A stretch of 64,000 nucleotides of DNA from Gari tellinella (lineage: Eukaryota > Mollusca > Bivalvia > Cardiida > Psammobiidae): contig OV277861.1 in the NCBI GenBank assembly GCA_922989275.2, positions 12,896,040 to 12,960,039 of the forward strand, given 5' to 3'. Numbering within the stretch: position 1 is the first letter of the stretch; every line of letters begins with the position of its first letter. The notes below the pieces were generated by a model, which was not told where the DNA came from, did no database searches, and saw only the letters and a list, made by a program, of their open reading frames with translations. Positions 24,100 through 36,330 of this stretch are shown here, one piece after another. A program made the translations under genes and the position numbers.

Positions 24100-26300
24100 C
24101 GTGCCCCAAAACAAGAATTCGAATCTTAAACAGGTCAGTGTCACTAGGGCAAGATATTTGGCTGAATGGGAACGTCTTGTCCATACACACATGCATACCA
24201 AAAAAGAACGCAATATCTCAAGGGACAAAGGAGTTATAAGCATGTTTCAAAACCCAAACGCATAGTTTGAACCTAAACACGGTCCCTTTTTTTAAGGCCA
24301 ATGTCACTCGGCAAAAACAGAATGTGCGCATGGAAACGTCGTGTCCATATACACATGTATTCCAAAAAATGAAAGCAATATATACAGGGACATGGGAGTT
24401 ATAAGCATATTTCGAAATCTAACGCATATTTCAAGTTCTAAACATTGGCCTTAAGTTCAGGGTCAAGGTCACTCGTCTAAATATGTTTGCATGCATGTAA
24501 AGGAGATATTCATATACACATGCATGCCTTATATAAGAGGAATATCTCAATGAAAATAGGAGTTATTACCATTTTTGAAACTTAAACGCAGATTTCGAAA
24601 CCTTAACGCAGGCCCTAAGTTCAAGGTCAAGGTCACAGGTATACATATTTTTATGTGCTCGAAAAGGTATTGTCTTGTTACATACGAATACCAAATATGA
24701 AAGCGATACTTAAAGGGACATAGGAGTTAAAAGCATTTGTCGAAACCTAATCATATATTTCAAAACCTAAACGCGGCCTTAAGTTCAATGCAAGGTCAGA
24801 GGGGTCCAGCTTTTTGCTTGCAAGGAAAGATCTTGTCCATATACACATGTATAGCAAGTATGAAAGCAATACCTAAAGGAGCGTAGAAGTTATAAGGATT
24901 TTCTTTAAATTGTTTACGCCGTTCACGAGACGTCAATATACGCCAGGGATATAGCAATAATTCGTACAGGCGAGGTAAACCCGGTTTAGGGACAATAACT
25001 GTAGATCGGATATTTATATTTTGATTTTGGCAAGTTATCATAATTGCTTGGTGTTGTATTAGGGAGGTAATCGGAGCAAGGTCAATGTCACTTTAACTTA
25101 AATTAGAAACATTTCTTTTACTCAGAGCAATAGATTTTTCCTTTACCTTGGAATTTTCGGAGATGTCACATCCCCTTCATCGGCAAGACTGCACTGGCTT
25201 GGATCACATGACCGGTGAGTGGTCACGTGATACGAGGAGATCATTATTACACCATCAGACAACAAGTGACCCACGTGAAGGACCACACAGACAAAAAGGA
25301 AAAGTGTGGTGTTATATATCACATCCAGTGTGAGGACTGTGAAAATGACTATGTGGGCGAGACAGCTAGACAATTAGACACTCGAGTTAAATAACATATA
25401 CCAAGAACATCCTCTGCTATTCATGAACACTGCGAGGCTACTGGGCATATGATTAAACCAGACAAAACTAAAGTCTTAACCTCGTAAGACAATTTTTGGA
25501 AAAGAAAAGTAAAGAAGGCAATAGAATTTAAACAGCGCAAGCCATCACTTAACAGGGACGACGGACTGAAGCTGCCGTGGGTGTACGACGGTCTCCTCTC
25601 CGCGTATCACGTGACCACTCACCGGTCACGCGATCCAAGCAAGTGCAGTCTTGCCGATGAAGGGAATGTGACATCCCCGAAAATTCCAAGGTAAAGGAAA
25701 CAAGAGTTGTCAGAGAGACAACAAAGCTCGCCATCGGCACATTTAGAAACTTAAAAGCACACTCAAGGTCACCGAGTTGAACCTTTTTGCCTGCATGGAA
25801 AGGTCTTGTCCATATACACATGAAAATCAAATACATGTATGAAGTTACACCTCAGGGGACATAGGAAATATAAGCATTTTTTGAAACCTAAACACAGATT
25901 TCGAAACCTTAACCCTGGATCTAAGTTCAAGGTCAAGGTCACAGGGGTCCAAATTATTCTGTGCATGGAAGGGTCATGTCCATATACACACACATACCAA
26001 CTATGAAAGCAATACCTCAAGGGACATAGAAGTTATAGGCATTTTTCGAAACCTAAACACAGATTTCGAAACCTAAACGCGGGCCTTAAGTTTAAAGTCA
26101 ATGTCACAGGGGTCCAATTTTTTCTGTGCAAGGATTGGTCATGTCCATATACACACACATACCAATTATGAAAGCAATACCTCAAGGGACATAGAAGTTA
26201 TAGACATTTTCTTAAAATTGTTTACGCCGTTCACGACGACGCCGACGCCGACGACAACGACAACGACGACGACTACACCGGGGGTATTGCAATACCTATT
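24100..26300 (+). repeat. Array of ~170-bp units, interrupted by a Penelope-like fragment
   Basis: At least seven degenerate units share TTCAAGGTCAAGGTCAC, TCTTGTCCATATACACATG, CCAAATATGAAAGCAATACC, AGGGACATAGGAGTTATA and GAAACCTAAACGC. The right end closes with a CGACGACGAC tract and GGGGGTATTGCAAT. The Penelope fragment at 25140-25697 separates two parts. Confidence 0.85.
25140..25697 (+). mobile_element. Truncated Penelope-like element: inverted ends plus GIY-YIG relic
   Basis: Inverted ends (CCTTTACCTTGGAATTTTCG at left, its complement at right) extend about 90 bp, through GGTGAGTGGTCACGTGAT. Between them the plus strand reads KCGVIYHIQCEDCENDYVGE and TARQLDTRV, then HEHCEATGHMIKPDKTKVL and KPSLNRDDGLKLPWVY. 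That is the GIY-YIG endonuclease end of a Penelope-like protein, with stops after TRVK and KVLTS. The RT part is missing. Confidence 0.88.
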
Positions 26301-27753
26301 TTTCTAAGAAAAAGAACCTATAAACGCATGCCAGATCCAGAGCAGAGAAACCTCTTTGGAAATATCTGATACATGTTTTACAAGAGATCGTGATTCAGAG
26401 ATCTTTATTTGGTACGAGGTCCTTAGAGTTGGACTTGGAGCTTTCTGTGTCCGTAATAGAAACATTTACGTACATTTAACATTTTGTAATTCTAAAAAGA
26501 TGTCTACACAGCAAGGGTAGCTGCATATACCGTGGTGTCCAAAGCTTCGTCCACTCTTGAATAGTCCAAAGACATGAATTGGATCAAAATCGGTTTCACC
26601 ACTGTGATATCATATAACTCTCATTGTATACATACGTTGCAAATAATACAAGTATCACTATCATATTCATGGCTTGGTTTCGCGAACGAAGACTAATAAA
26701 TTTCGTTTTTCACGTTTTCATGTACGAATGAGTCTGAACAGATCACTGCGGGATCTGCAGGCCCGATTGCCAGTGACAGCAAGCGAAAGTCTGGTCAGAA
26801 CTAGATATAGGTAAAAACAAGTATAGAGCATGCTTTATTCCATTTAAATACACATTAAATAATTGACTTGGGTTTAAATATTTGATGTGGTTAGTTGTTA
26901 GTAAATCTGAATAAGGGGAGATCCTTTGAAAGCAAAGCAAATACTGAAAATTGCAGACTCGGTTTAATTGAGTCTGTTCATGAGCAATACTGAAATATGC
27001 AACAGTGCTCACGCCCCCTTGCACCAGCTTAAGCGGAATTCAACTTTCAACTGTAAGTGCGTCGAAATCAATGATTCCAAAGGACCAGAAAGTGTAACAA
27101 CACTGAGAATGAAGTAAAACCCATGAAAGTCGAATTTCGCCGGACCGCCAAACATGTTTCATACAGAAAGGTCTCCGTTTAATTTTGCAATCGTCTCAAA
27201 AAGGTGTCAGCATAACCACCTTACTCAACAAGTACGTCTTATTATACATTCCACCACTGACGAAAATCGTTTCTTGTTTCATAACAAATGTGATGAATTA
27301 TTTAGTTTTCTATATCCTAACAGATGGACGCTTAAAGAAGGCTACAATTAAAGCGGAATTCACCGTAGGACGCATAACTTTCAACTTGCATTCAGTGGTC
27401 ACTTGTCTTCTAAACCAGATTCAGGCTACGAAGAAAAGGGGTTGTTGCGTTATAAAGATGTATCCATTACTGTTGCCTTACCTTTATTAGCTTCGCGTCT
27501 AAAACATGTATATTTGCTTAGGACCAAAATGAAGATGGTCGTACTTAACTAAAAATTGCGTGGCCAAGCAAACAAACACACAAAAATGTACGTCTTCAAA
27601 AAGCATGTACATGTGTCCAAAACCACCACATGTTTACGGAATGAGTTAACCCCTTCATTGCCATGACGCCATTTATTGTAAATAATTATCTCTCGTTTGT
27701 CTCATCAAATTTTAAATTTTAGGTATTTTGACTAAAAAAATATTGAAATGAGT

Positions 27754-27800
27754 GACAAACAGTTCGAATCCGTCTGCGCAGGATCCAAACTGTTTGCAAA
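27754..27800. repeat. Short fold-back repeat
   Basis: GACAAACAGTTCGAATCC faces GGATCCAAACTGTTTGC around GTCTGCGCA. Confidence 0.7.
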
Positions 27801-28001
27801 TAACTTCTGTACTCGAAGTAAAGCAGTGAAGCAGTATATATAATGCCACGTTCTCGTGTGTCTAATTTACACCGAGGTTCAGCAACATTTCACATTTTTA
27901 ATAAGGGTATGTTTTATTTTAGGGAACAATTATGTATATTTAAACTGTAGAAATACGTTTCACGTCGATATAAATTATATAAATATGTCGACTGTATGTA
28001 C

Positions 28002-28152
28002 CTGTAGGAATCGGATAGGTTTAACATTCTACAGATAACCAAGGCATCATCCCGATCAAACCTATCATCACACACAGTTCCCCATTGCCCGTGGTAGTAT
28101 ACTTCAACACGCCCGGAGTACATGTCTGGTCCGTTGACGATGCGAATTTGGT
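28002..28152 (-). CDS. SRCR5 first-half exon
   Basis: This 151-nt exon starts after TTGTTTAG and ends AG|GTACAT, phase 1 in and phase 2 out. It encodes [20 protein letters not shown], then [20 protein letters not shown] and [22 protein letters not shown] and WGTVCDDxFD are canonical SRCR. Joined to 22044-22210 the seam reads DSYS-DVSAYG. Length and phase are identical to the SRCR1 and SRCR4 counterparts. Confidence 0.95.
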
Positions 28153-30810
28153 CTAAACAAAACAATCCATAATAGGTGAGCCCTTTCTTCGCCGTAGTCG
28201 CATAAAGACGACTTTGCAAACAGTCTGGATCCATATCAGAGGTCACGTAACTGTTTGACACTCTTATTGATATTTCTTAAGTCATGCAGCCTTAAGTCTA
28301 CTTTTGAAACGTTCTTGCAGACGAAAATACTGAATCAGACGACAATAAAGCGGCGAGGAGTAAAATTATCCCAAATAATTTGGCGCCGAAAGGGTTTATC
28401 CGCATCATACTACGGTGGTTAGAAGTTAATCTCCTCTCCCAATCAATATGTCTGTATTTAAAACAATTGTTTCCGTAGCAAAACGGTGAAAAGCCAGATC
28501 AAATCGGGCGTCTGACCAGGCTTCAAATTGCCAGCCCCTCATATAAATGATCCCAACTGTTTGCAAACATGGTTACTCAAAATTGAACTAAATACGGAAT
28601 ATTAAACGATTAGGGTTAGGGTTAGTCAAATACACAAAAAGTTAAGATTAATTTTATATTCAAACTGCAAAATACTCGACTGTTACTTAATATAACATTC
28701 AATTACTTAGGCTTAACAAAACTCAAACAGTGAAAAGACGAACTCGTTTTAGTATAGCTTGTCCGTATTTTAAACTCAAAACACGGTTACACTAGCCAGT
28801 GTTATCGAATCCCAATTATGGAGATACAAGGATGTTCAGCTGGGCAAACTTTGTTATTACATATGAGTATTCTGATTGTAGATTGATGATAAAATTAAAA
28901 TGTCTTATATTATCTCTTTTTTTTAGAAATGAAAATGATTGTTCAGTCTCATAGTATGTTTATTTCTCATCTAAAATCTGAGATTACGCTCGTATTGTCA
29001 TTTTACCCATATATTTTTGTCAGAATGTATTATTCGTTTTTTTTTGTTCAAATGTAACAGTGATTAAAAGGACCATATACCGGACACATATGTATATTTG
29101 TTTTGATATTGTCTTACGATGGAGATGGAGTGTGTGTGTGTTGGCTGTAGGTTGGATGTGGAAGGAGTGTCACATCCCACCCATGCGCCACAAGAACATT
29201 AAAGTATTTTCTCTGTTTGGTCCTTTGATTGGACATAATTCACATAAAGATTTTTCTATCACAACTTAACGACGGTGTTGTGTACACGATTCCATACCCT
29301 AATACATTGAGTCAGTTGCACGCGTGAATTTGTGTCGAACGATGGTTGATAAGTTTATAAATGCTTACTTTAGGCCCATTATTCTCTAAGTAACAGCGCA
29401 ATATGAAGTGCGATGCTCATTCTGGAAATAACCTCCCATCAGTATGATTAGGTATCATTTATGTTGTTATATAAATCAATACTGATTTAACAAATTATAC
29501 AAACTTTAAGTAACCTGATATAACCGTTTGGTTTGGTTGTTTACGTCCGTTTCTGCAGAAAATCCGGGCCCGATGCCCAATTCTTCCTATCGACAGAGGT
29601 TTGTGGTTCTTTCTGATGCCCAGTTTATATCATTTTACATCTGACCTCAGTTTATAAAGTCTCCATCGAAGGACGTGGTCCGGCGGGGATCGAAGTATCT
29701 AGCACTGGTATCGCAGTTGAGCGGATTATCACTAAACAACTTCGGCAAGTATGTAGATCAATACACTCATAATATATTGTATATATGCTACCCTTATATT
29801 CTCAAATCACGAACTACACTACAAAAGCTGTTGGTGTAAGTAAATCTATAAATTGCTAATCTTCTAACACAAAAAAATCAATAATTCACAGCCATATTGG
29901 ATGCCTTCCGTTGAACTTTTGCGCAAGCGCAAACGTCATTGATACTTATGTAGAAGAAAATTACCCCAAAAATGGACTGTAAGTTATTATTATTTAGTAT
30001 TTGATAATCTTTTAACAATGGTAAGTATCCATGAGTTAACGGAAATTGCGATATCTAAGGCTTAAAAACTGGATGGTTCAATAAGGAAGCACATATAATT
30101 TTCTACCATGGAGCAATATATGCAAAAGGGACTATATTGAGTGTACATATAAACACCAGGAAAACTATATTTAACTTAGAGTTATGTGATGTTTTAAACA
30201 ACATTTCTACTGAACGCAGGGCTGACACTTGCATAATTCTCGCACGATATCCTCCTATATAATATATTCCACCATAAAGCTGCTGGACATAATAAATAGT
30301 ACAGACATGATTCATTTCTAGTGGTAGTTTAATACAAGCTTGGCTGTTGTAAAACCCTTGCTGTAGAACAGCGGTTTATACTTGTATTTGCATGACTCTC
30401 TGGTGTTACCTTACGACCAATGCCACCAAATGAAAATCGTCAGAATTTCAAAACAGTTTGTAAATCCAACATTTTCTTACGTTGAATTTCGTTCACTCAC
30501 TCTGCTCTCTTGATCCGTCTGTCTGTCTGTATGTATGTCTCTGTCGCTGTCTTTCCCTGTCTCTCTATCAGTATATCACTTTGTATATATGCCTCTCTGA
30601 ATATCTCTGACTACTTATGTCTATGTATCCCTATAGATGTCTTTTTCTAAGTGTCATTGTGTCTATCTTTCTGGCTGTGTGTCGGTTTGCCTATGATTCT
30701 GTATCTGCCTGTCTCTGTGTCTGTCTCCGTGTATGTCTCTTTGTCTCGTCTCTATGTCACTATCTTACCTTCACTAGGTATAACATTTCGATGGAAAAAT
30801 CTATGTATAC
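28153..30810 (-). other. Intron between SRCR4 and SRCR5
   Basis: Two TTAGGG units occur near 28611. A degenerate TCTG/TCTC tract occupies 30495-30770, just downstream of the SRCR4 donor. The rest is AT-rich with no exon recognised. Confidence 0.65.
30495..30770 (+). repeat. Degenerate CTGT/TCTC pyrimidine-rich tract
   Basis: Loose repeats of CTGTCTGT, TGTCTCTG and TATGTC run for ~275 bp. On the transcribed gene strand this is a purine/CAGA-rich tract beginning ~40 nt after the SRCR4 exon donor. The paralogous SRCR5 donor has only a short CT tract (21964-21984) there. Confidence 0.8.
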
Positions 30811-30980
30811 CTTGTCTACAGTTAACACCGGCATCTTCACTGTGCGAGCAGTCGTCTACAGTCCATATATTGGAAGAGCAGTTGGATATGTCTGATTCAT
30901 AGCCATTGCACCTGAGTTCATCAACAATGATTTCGCCGCTGCCTTGTCCAAAATGAGCCAGTCCATATGCACTAACATCA
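30811..30980 (-). CDS. SRCR4 second-half exon
   Basis: This 170-nt exon starts after TGTCTTGCAG and ends G|GTATAC, phase 2 in and phase 1 out. It encodes DVSAYGLAHFGQGSGEIIVD, then ELRCNGYESDISNCSSN and DDCSHSEDAGVNCRQ, giving C5 to C8. It is one codon (CAA, Gln) longer at its end than the SRCR5 copy, probably from a shifted donor. Confidence 0.94.
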
Positions 30981-31969
30981 CTGCAAGACACAGCAGCAAA
31001 ACTAAATATCATGATGATTTATAGTAGTTTTACGTTAACATAGAGTAGGTATGCAACTTGTGACAACGCACTATTAAAAGGTGTTCTTAAACTGAACATT
31101 CAAACTTGCTTCCTGGCAACAATCATTTCCGTAACACAATGGTGAACTATTATTCACAACAACTGCAAACAATAAAATCACTTGCGCTAGATAAGTCCCT
31201 TTTTGTAATCAGACTTTTGATAGGATATCTGAAATATAGGAAAGTTTAACAAAAGTCTTTAAATATTATCATGTGTCATACTAATATTGGTATGTTGAAA
31301 ACAGATTTAAACCAAAATAAATGATTTATAACGGTTACAAAACAAAAGTTAATATAAATACACCGCTGCAATATGTTAGGTGACACGACCGGAGCCACTA
31401 AACATCCTTTGTCACCGATTGGAACGATATGCTTCCACGTGTTACTTGATAGCTCAGTCAAATGGTAAATTCCGTATTTATTTCAGTCATAAGAAATGCA
31501 ACATAAAAACGGACATTAATTAAATATACAAAGACTTTAAATAAATTGTTTCTTGATTCTCGCTTCATTCGTATCTGACAGTACAAGAAAGGCAGATTAT
31601 ACATGTTAAACATGTTTTGCATCGACCGGGACTCAACCCCTGGACCTTTGGTTTGCTGTGAAAGTACCTTAACAGACTGAAGTATTAAACCAAATAGTAA
31701 TGCCTACCAATCTTTTCATTCCATACATTCTCTACTCGAGTAAACAAAGCAGAAAATACTGCACGCTTTTTTCAAAACGGATTGATAGATAAATTCGTTT
31801 TCATGAAAAGTCCACGACGTGTGTAGTTCAAACGGGATACAAAACAATGCTCATTTTAAATGAAGGGCAAATAAAAACTTACTCCTAGATTTAAAAAACT
31901 TAAAGTCTGATATTGGTCAATTAAGTTGATAAATAATTAATATTTTGAATGTAACTTCAAACCGGGGTC

Positions 31970-33210
31970 CTAAGTTTTTCATTTCCTGCAAAGATCCTTC
32001 CAGTCCATCAATATAGGCTGCAAAGCACACATTTGCGACATTTCTTACTCCAATGCTGGCAGTTTCCTCAACTTCGTTCAAGGTCTAGGCATGATTCGCT
32101 CCAAGACAATGAGAATTGGAGACAGTTAGCAGCATTGCCTGACAACAACAGTAGTTATGAACCAATTACCTACGTTCAGCGCTACAAGCTGTAAAAAAAG
32201 CTGTTGTGAGAGTCTGACCAGATTCTGACTGAAATCAATCCTCTTTATTCGTTCCCATAATGATGCATGCCAAACTGTGTCAAACGCCTTATTTAACTCA
32301 ATGGAATTTATTCAGATTGTGTTGATGTCGAAGGTATTTCTCACAAAGAAGGCTGAGATTAAGTATATGTTCTGTGGTGCTGTGTCTCTTAAACCTGCTT
32401 GTTCTCCTGTGATAGTCTTTTCTGCTTGTGGTTCAGTCCATTTAATATGACTTTGAGCATGACCTTACTGGAATGACTGGTGAGGCATATGTTCCGTTAG
32501 TTCTGCTACTATTGACAGTCGAAATTTTTAGGAATTCTTATTGTCATTGTGACAAATCAGTGGGACTTATCCCTGTTTTTCATATTTTGTTGCAGATGTT
32601 GTCAATGCAGCAATAGCACAATCACCAAATGCATGTACTTATGCTGTTGGTATGTTATCAAGTCGATGTACCTTTTCCTTTTTCAGCGACTCCTCTGCTA
32701 CCTTTACGATGACTAAAGGAGGCTCCTCTAAGGCAGTTTCCAGGCAGTTAAATACTGTTGGATCTCCATTTGTCTAGTTGATGGTTGCAGAGTTCAAACA
32801 AATATTCAATCCAATAGTCGATTGATTAAAGATGTCATATGCATCTGTGCTACACTTTCTTAACTATGTTGACACAGTCGTTTCCTCAGCCTGTTTCTCG
32901 TAGGTAATGTCTTTAACCAAATGGTAAGCCTTTTTTCCTGTATTTTCTTATCAGGCTGTTCTCAATGTTGTCACAGTATTTGTCTATCCAAGTTTCTTTG
33001 ATCTCCTTCATCAATGTTTTGTCTTTTCATTTGACCTATCTGTAACCCACTACACATTTTGGTTTAAATCGTTTATCTTTCAATATTCTGTTATCATAGG
33101 CATCAAGTATGCCAGATATGACCCAAGATTGCTCGATATTTCGCCGTTTGCCAAGAATCGTGCTAGCTGTTTCAGTCATTTTCTAGCTGTTTCAGTCATG
33201 GTAATAATTG
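31970..33210 (-). mobile_element. LINE-type reverse transcriptase relic
   Basis: Minus-strand fragments read EQAGLRDTAPQNIYL and NKAFDTVWHASLWERI, matching the QAGFR...KAFDxVWHxALW core of non-LTR RTs. Further down, in shifted frames, are VRQCC (for the VRQGC motif), LSPIL and LERIM. Many stops and frameshifts mark an old copy. Confidence 0.75.
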
Positions 33211-33404
33211 TCAGGAATATGGGATAAATAAGGTATCATCTATACTATATTCCAATATTTAAAACTCAACCACTGAATAGTATGAATGAGATGCAATGAA
33301 ATGTTAACGACATAAGTGGGTTCATAAAGACTTAGAAAAAACGCATATATAACAACTGCATTCAAATAGTTCAATGTAAACCTAATTAGTTTCAGAATAC
33401 CTTA

Positions 33405-33660
33405 AAGACCTAGTTACGGTGATTACACCTAGCCAGGTAAACTATTGTGCTGCACGAGCGTATGACAATCGCAAAGAACCAGTGAAGCGTCTAATTTGAG
33501 GCCCGTATCTTATATTTAATGATTTGGTTTGAAGAAAAACCTTGAAAATGAGTTTATCAGGGCCTCTCTAGACAGGATACGATGGTTTGCGATATTTTGC
33601 GCACAAGACCCATGCTTTTACAGTTACTTTTACGCCTATCGAGAACAAGGCAGGGGTTGG
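33405..33660 (+). repeat. Interspersed sequence shared with 15063-15370
   Basis: It contains CAGTGAAGCGTCTAATTTGA, TCAGGGCCTCTCTAGACA and TTTTACAGTTACTTTTACGC, in the same order and orientation as at 15.1-15.4 kb. Confidence 0.6.
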
Positions 33661-34299
33661 TCCATCAAATGACTGTGGAAATGTATTTGACAACTACAAT
33701 AGAGAAAACTGGTTTTTCGTTGAAACGAAAATAAACCAAAAAGGCAACACATTTAAATATAGCAAATGGCAATGTCTTAATGATGGTCATTCCTTTTTCA
33801 TACAATACCGTTTAAGGTTGAGAGGAAAGCAAGAATGCTTAAGGTTCTTGTAAAGTGTTTTTTGGTGCATTTTTGAAAGGTGATTGTTTGGTCATTTATG
33901 GAGCAATGTTGCATAATTTCATATCAAAATGTTTGTATTGAAATGAACAAGCTTATGAGATAGCTTACAATTTGAATGGAAAACTGTGTATTTTGATTTT
34001 GAACAATATGTTTGGATTTGCACCAAAATGTGAAGCAAATTTTCTATACTGAAGTTCAACAAATCCTTCCTCTATCTTGAAGAATATGCTTTACATGAGG
34101 TAGTAGGACCAAAATCCTGACGAAATCCACTCAAATTACAACAGAAGAAGTCATGGAATATTTGACAATTTTCAAGGACAACACTATTTTTCCATGGGGG
34201 ACTACTTATTTTTTCCAAAGTATGGTGGGCAACACGAGCCTCTGTCAAACATTATTACATATATAAATATGCAGACTGTATTATTTTTTTCGTCTTTTT

Positions 34300-34990
34300 T
34301 TAACTGAATTATACCTTGAGAATACACTGAGAATCGTTGTTGGGCTCTTTATGCGTCTAGGCTTACCAACGTGTTCCTTACTTTGCTCGTGCGCAGATAC
34401 AGGTGTTTCACTGTAAACAGCACTACATTCATTACCGCGAAGGCAAGAGAATCTCTCGCCACGGTCCGCTCGCCTCAATGCGCAAAAAGGAGGAGTGACC
34501 GTGGAGAACGATATGTTTGAGAGAGACATAATGGGTGGTGGCAGCGCTATGGTCTGGGTTGGGAAAATGGGAACTCTGGAAATTGACTTGGTTATTATTC
34601 AATAAAATGCCAACGCTCAGCGTTACATCAATGTTTTAAATAGCACAGTGATTCGATTCATGCAAAAGAAAGGAAGGACCTGGCATTTTCAGCTTGACAA
34701 TACATGTATAAAGCATCACACGGCGCGTATCACCACACACTTTCTTGCTAAAAATACATTAACGTCCTGCCTTGGCATGTTTTATCCTCGGACATGAGCC
34801 CCATAGAACACATATCGGATGTATTTGATAACAAGGTCGGGTCACATCATCAAATTTATACCATAATGACCTTCCAAGTGCATTTTGTTCGGAAAGGCAA
34901 CGTTTTTGAAACGTTACGTAAAATCAATGAGGGGGCGTATTCTGCCATGTATCCGTAAAATGGAGGGAACAGTGGTTACTAGTGTTTTTT
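34300..34990 (+). pseudogene. Tc1-like transposase relic
   Basis: Plus-strand fragments read GGGSAMVWVGKMG, NANAQRYINVL, FQLDNTCIKHHTARITTHFL and YVKSMRGRILPCIRKMEGTV. They correspond to the GGGSVMVWGGI, QDNARPHTARxT (catalytic Asp) and C-terminal SMRRR regions of Tc1 transposases. The SPDMSPIEH region is broken by stops and frameshifts. It is a dead copy; no TIRs identified. Confidence 0.8.
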
Positions 34991-35689
34991 TAACATCACT
35001 TTAAATGCGCATCAAGTAAATGTTTGTTTCCAGATGCTGTGTGGTCATTCTAATTATTAAGAATATTCCATTTCGACCCCTCTCAACTGAATTATTCATT
35101 AAACAGTATGCAATATTTGATTTTAATCCAATGAAGTACACAAACACATGACTATGACATTGAAGCTTCGATTACAAAAATAATTCATCCGGCATATAAA
35201 TGTATCAACAAAATTTATTATTTTTAATTCTTTATAAACTGAAGTGAGATCCGGTTGTTCATAATTCTCTGTGAAAAGTGTTGTAAACTTAAAATGATGT
35301 TTTTTTAATTCAAAAAATATTTTTAAGGTAAAATCTTTCTATATGTATATCCTCCATTTCTTAAAATAATTTTCAACATTGTATCATGTCACCACGGCTT
35401 CGTCGATGACCAAGCAATTTTTGAAAACCAATCTTTCGGTACATGTAAGGTTGACAATCGAGAAGACGCTTATTGGTAGGCTTACATAATTTTTAAACAC
35501 TTCTTTGAAGAATAGATACAATAGTACATGATAATAGTGTCTCCATATTGACCTGACGAGTGCTTTGTACAAAATTATGAAATAGCTTTTCGCAATGTAA
35601 TCATACATTCTGATTATTAAGGATAATACACTGTTGGATTTGTTATCTTTTTCAGCTATATGACTGCTTACTTTTTTAATCCTGTTAAA

Positions 35690-36330
35690 ATATTACCCCT
35701 AAATCCCCCTTTTCACTAGAAGACTCAAAATTCAAAGTATACTGGTAATATTGGTTGTCTCTTCCAAAGTGTAAGGTTCTGTAATTTTTCACATTAAAAC
35801 GCAACAGCCACTTTGACTAAGTGTAAGGCATCTAAGTCGTGCTGGATAATATCAATTCCAATGTCTTTGTTGTATAGTTTGGTACCATAAGCGAATAATT
35901 TCACAATACTACGTATAACTTCAGGGGTAGGGGGTCATCTATTATAAACATATGAATAATATGGGTCCCAGGACACTTCCCTGGGGTACCCTACTTAAAA
36001 TGTCTTTCCACGAAAAAGACCAGGGTCCTTTCACAGATACATATTGCCTACGTCCAGTAAAAAAGTCACGTTTCCATGACAAAACTGGCCCTCTGATACC
36101 AAATATTGATACTTTGCGAGAAAACGTTAATGAACTATGCTCTCAAAAGCTTTGACAAAATCTAAATATACAATATATTTTCCCAAATTCTATCACCCTC
36201 AATCTAATGTGACTAATCATCTATGTATTCAATAAACTGTAAAACGCAGGATCCCCTAGAACGAAAACCAAATTGAGCATCAGATAAACTAATATATGAT
36301 TGTTTCTGACTAAATTTCCAAATATCTGTG
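35690..36330 (-). mobile_element. Second LINE relic (CR1/Jockey-like RT)
   Basis: Minus-strand fragments read SDAQFGFRSRGSCVLQFIEY, YLDFVKAFESIVH, VPQGSVLGPILFI and IVKLFAYGTKLYNKDIGI. These are RT core blocks in order: QFGFR, YLDFxKAFD, VPQGSVLGPxLF and FADDTKLY. FADD has decayed to FAYG. Frameshifts and stops separate them. Confidence 0.85.

Larger units (their letters stand above)
22211..28001 (-). other. Intron inside SRCR5
   Basis: The first ~0.7 kb is homologous to DNA beside the SRCR4 exon (31.0-31.7 kb), and 26.3-27.6 kb is homologous to 37.7-39.1 kb. Between lie a dispersed repeat (23030-23345), a CpG-richer patch (23570-24010), a unit array (24100-26300) and a truncated Penelope-like element. 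A hairpin lies at 27754-27800. Confidence 0.75.

Noticed and set aside
24100..26300. CRISPR-like array
   Set aside because: Units are ~170 bp, degenerate and have no spacers; it is an interspersed tandem-unit repeat of an animal genome.
28610..28625. TTAGGG repeats suggesting a telomere scar
   Set aside because: Only about two units; too short to mean anything.
33587..33853. 88-codon plus-strand frame
   Set aside because: Overlaps a dispersed repeat shared with 15.1 kb and shows no family motif.
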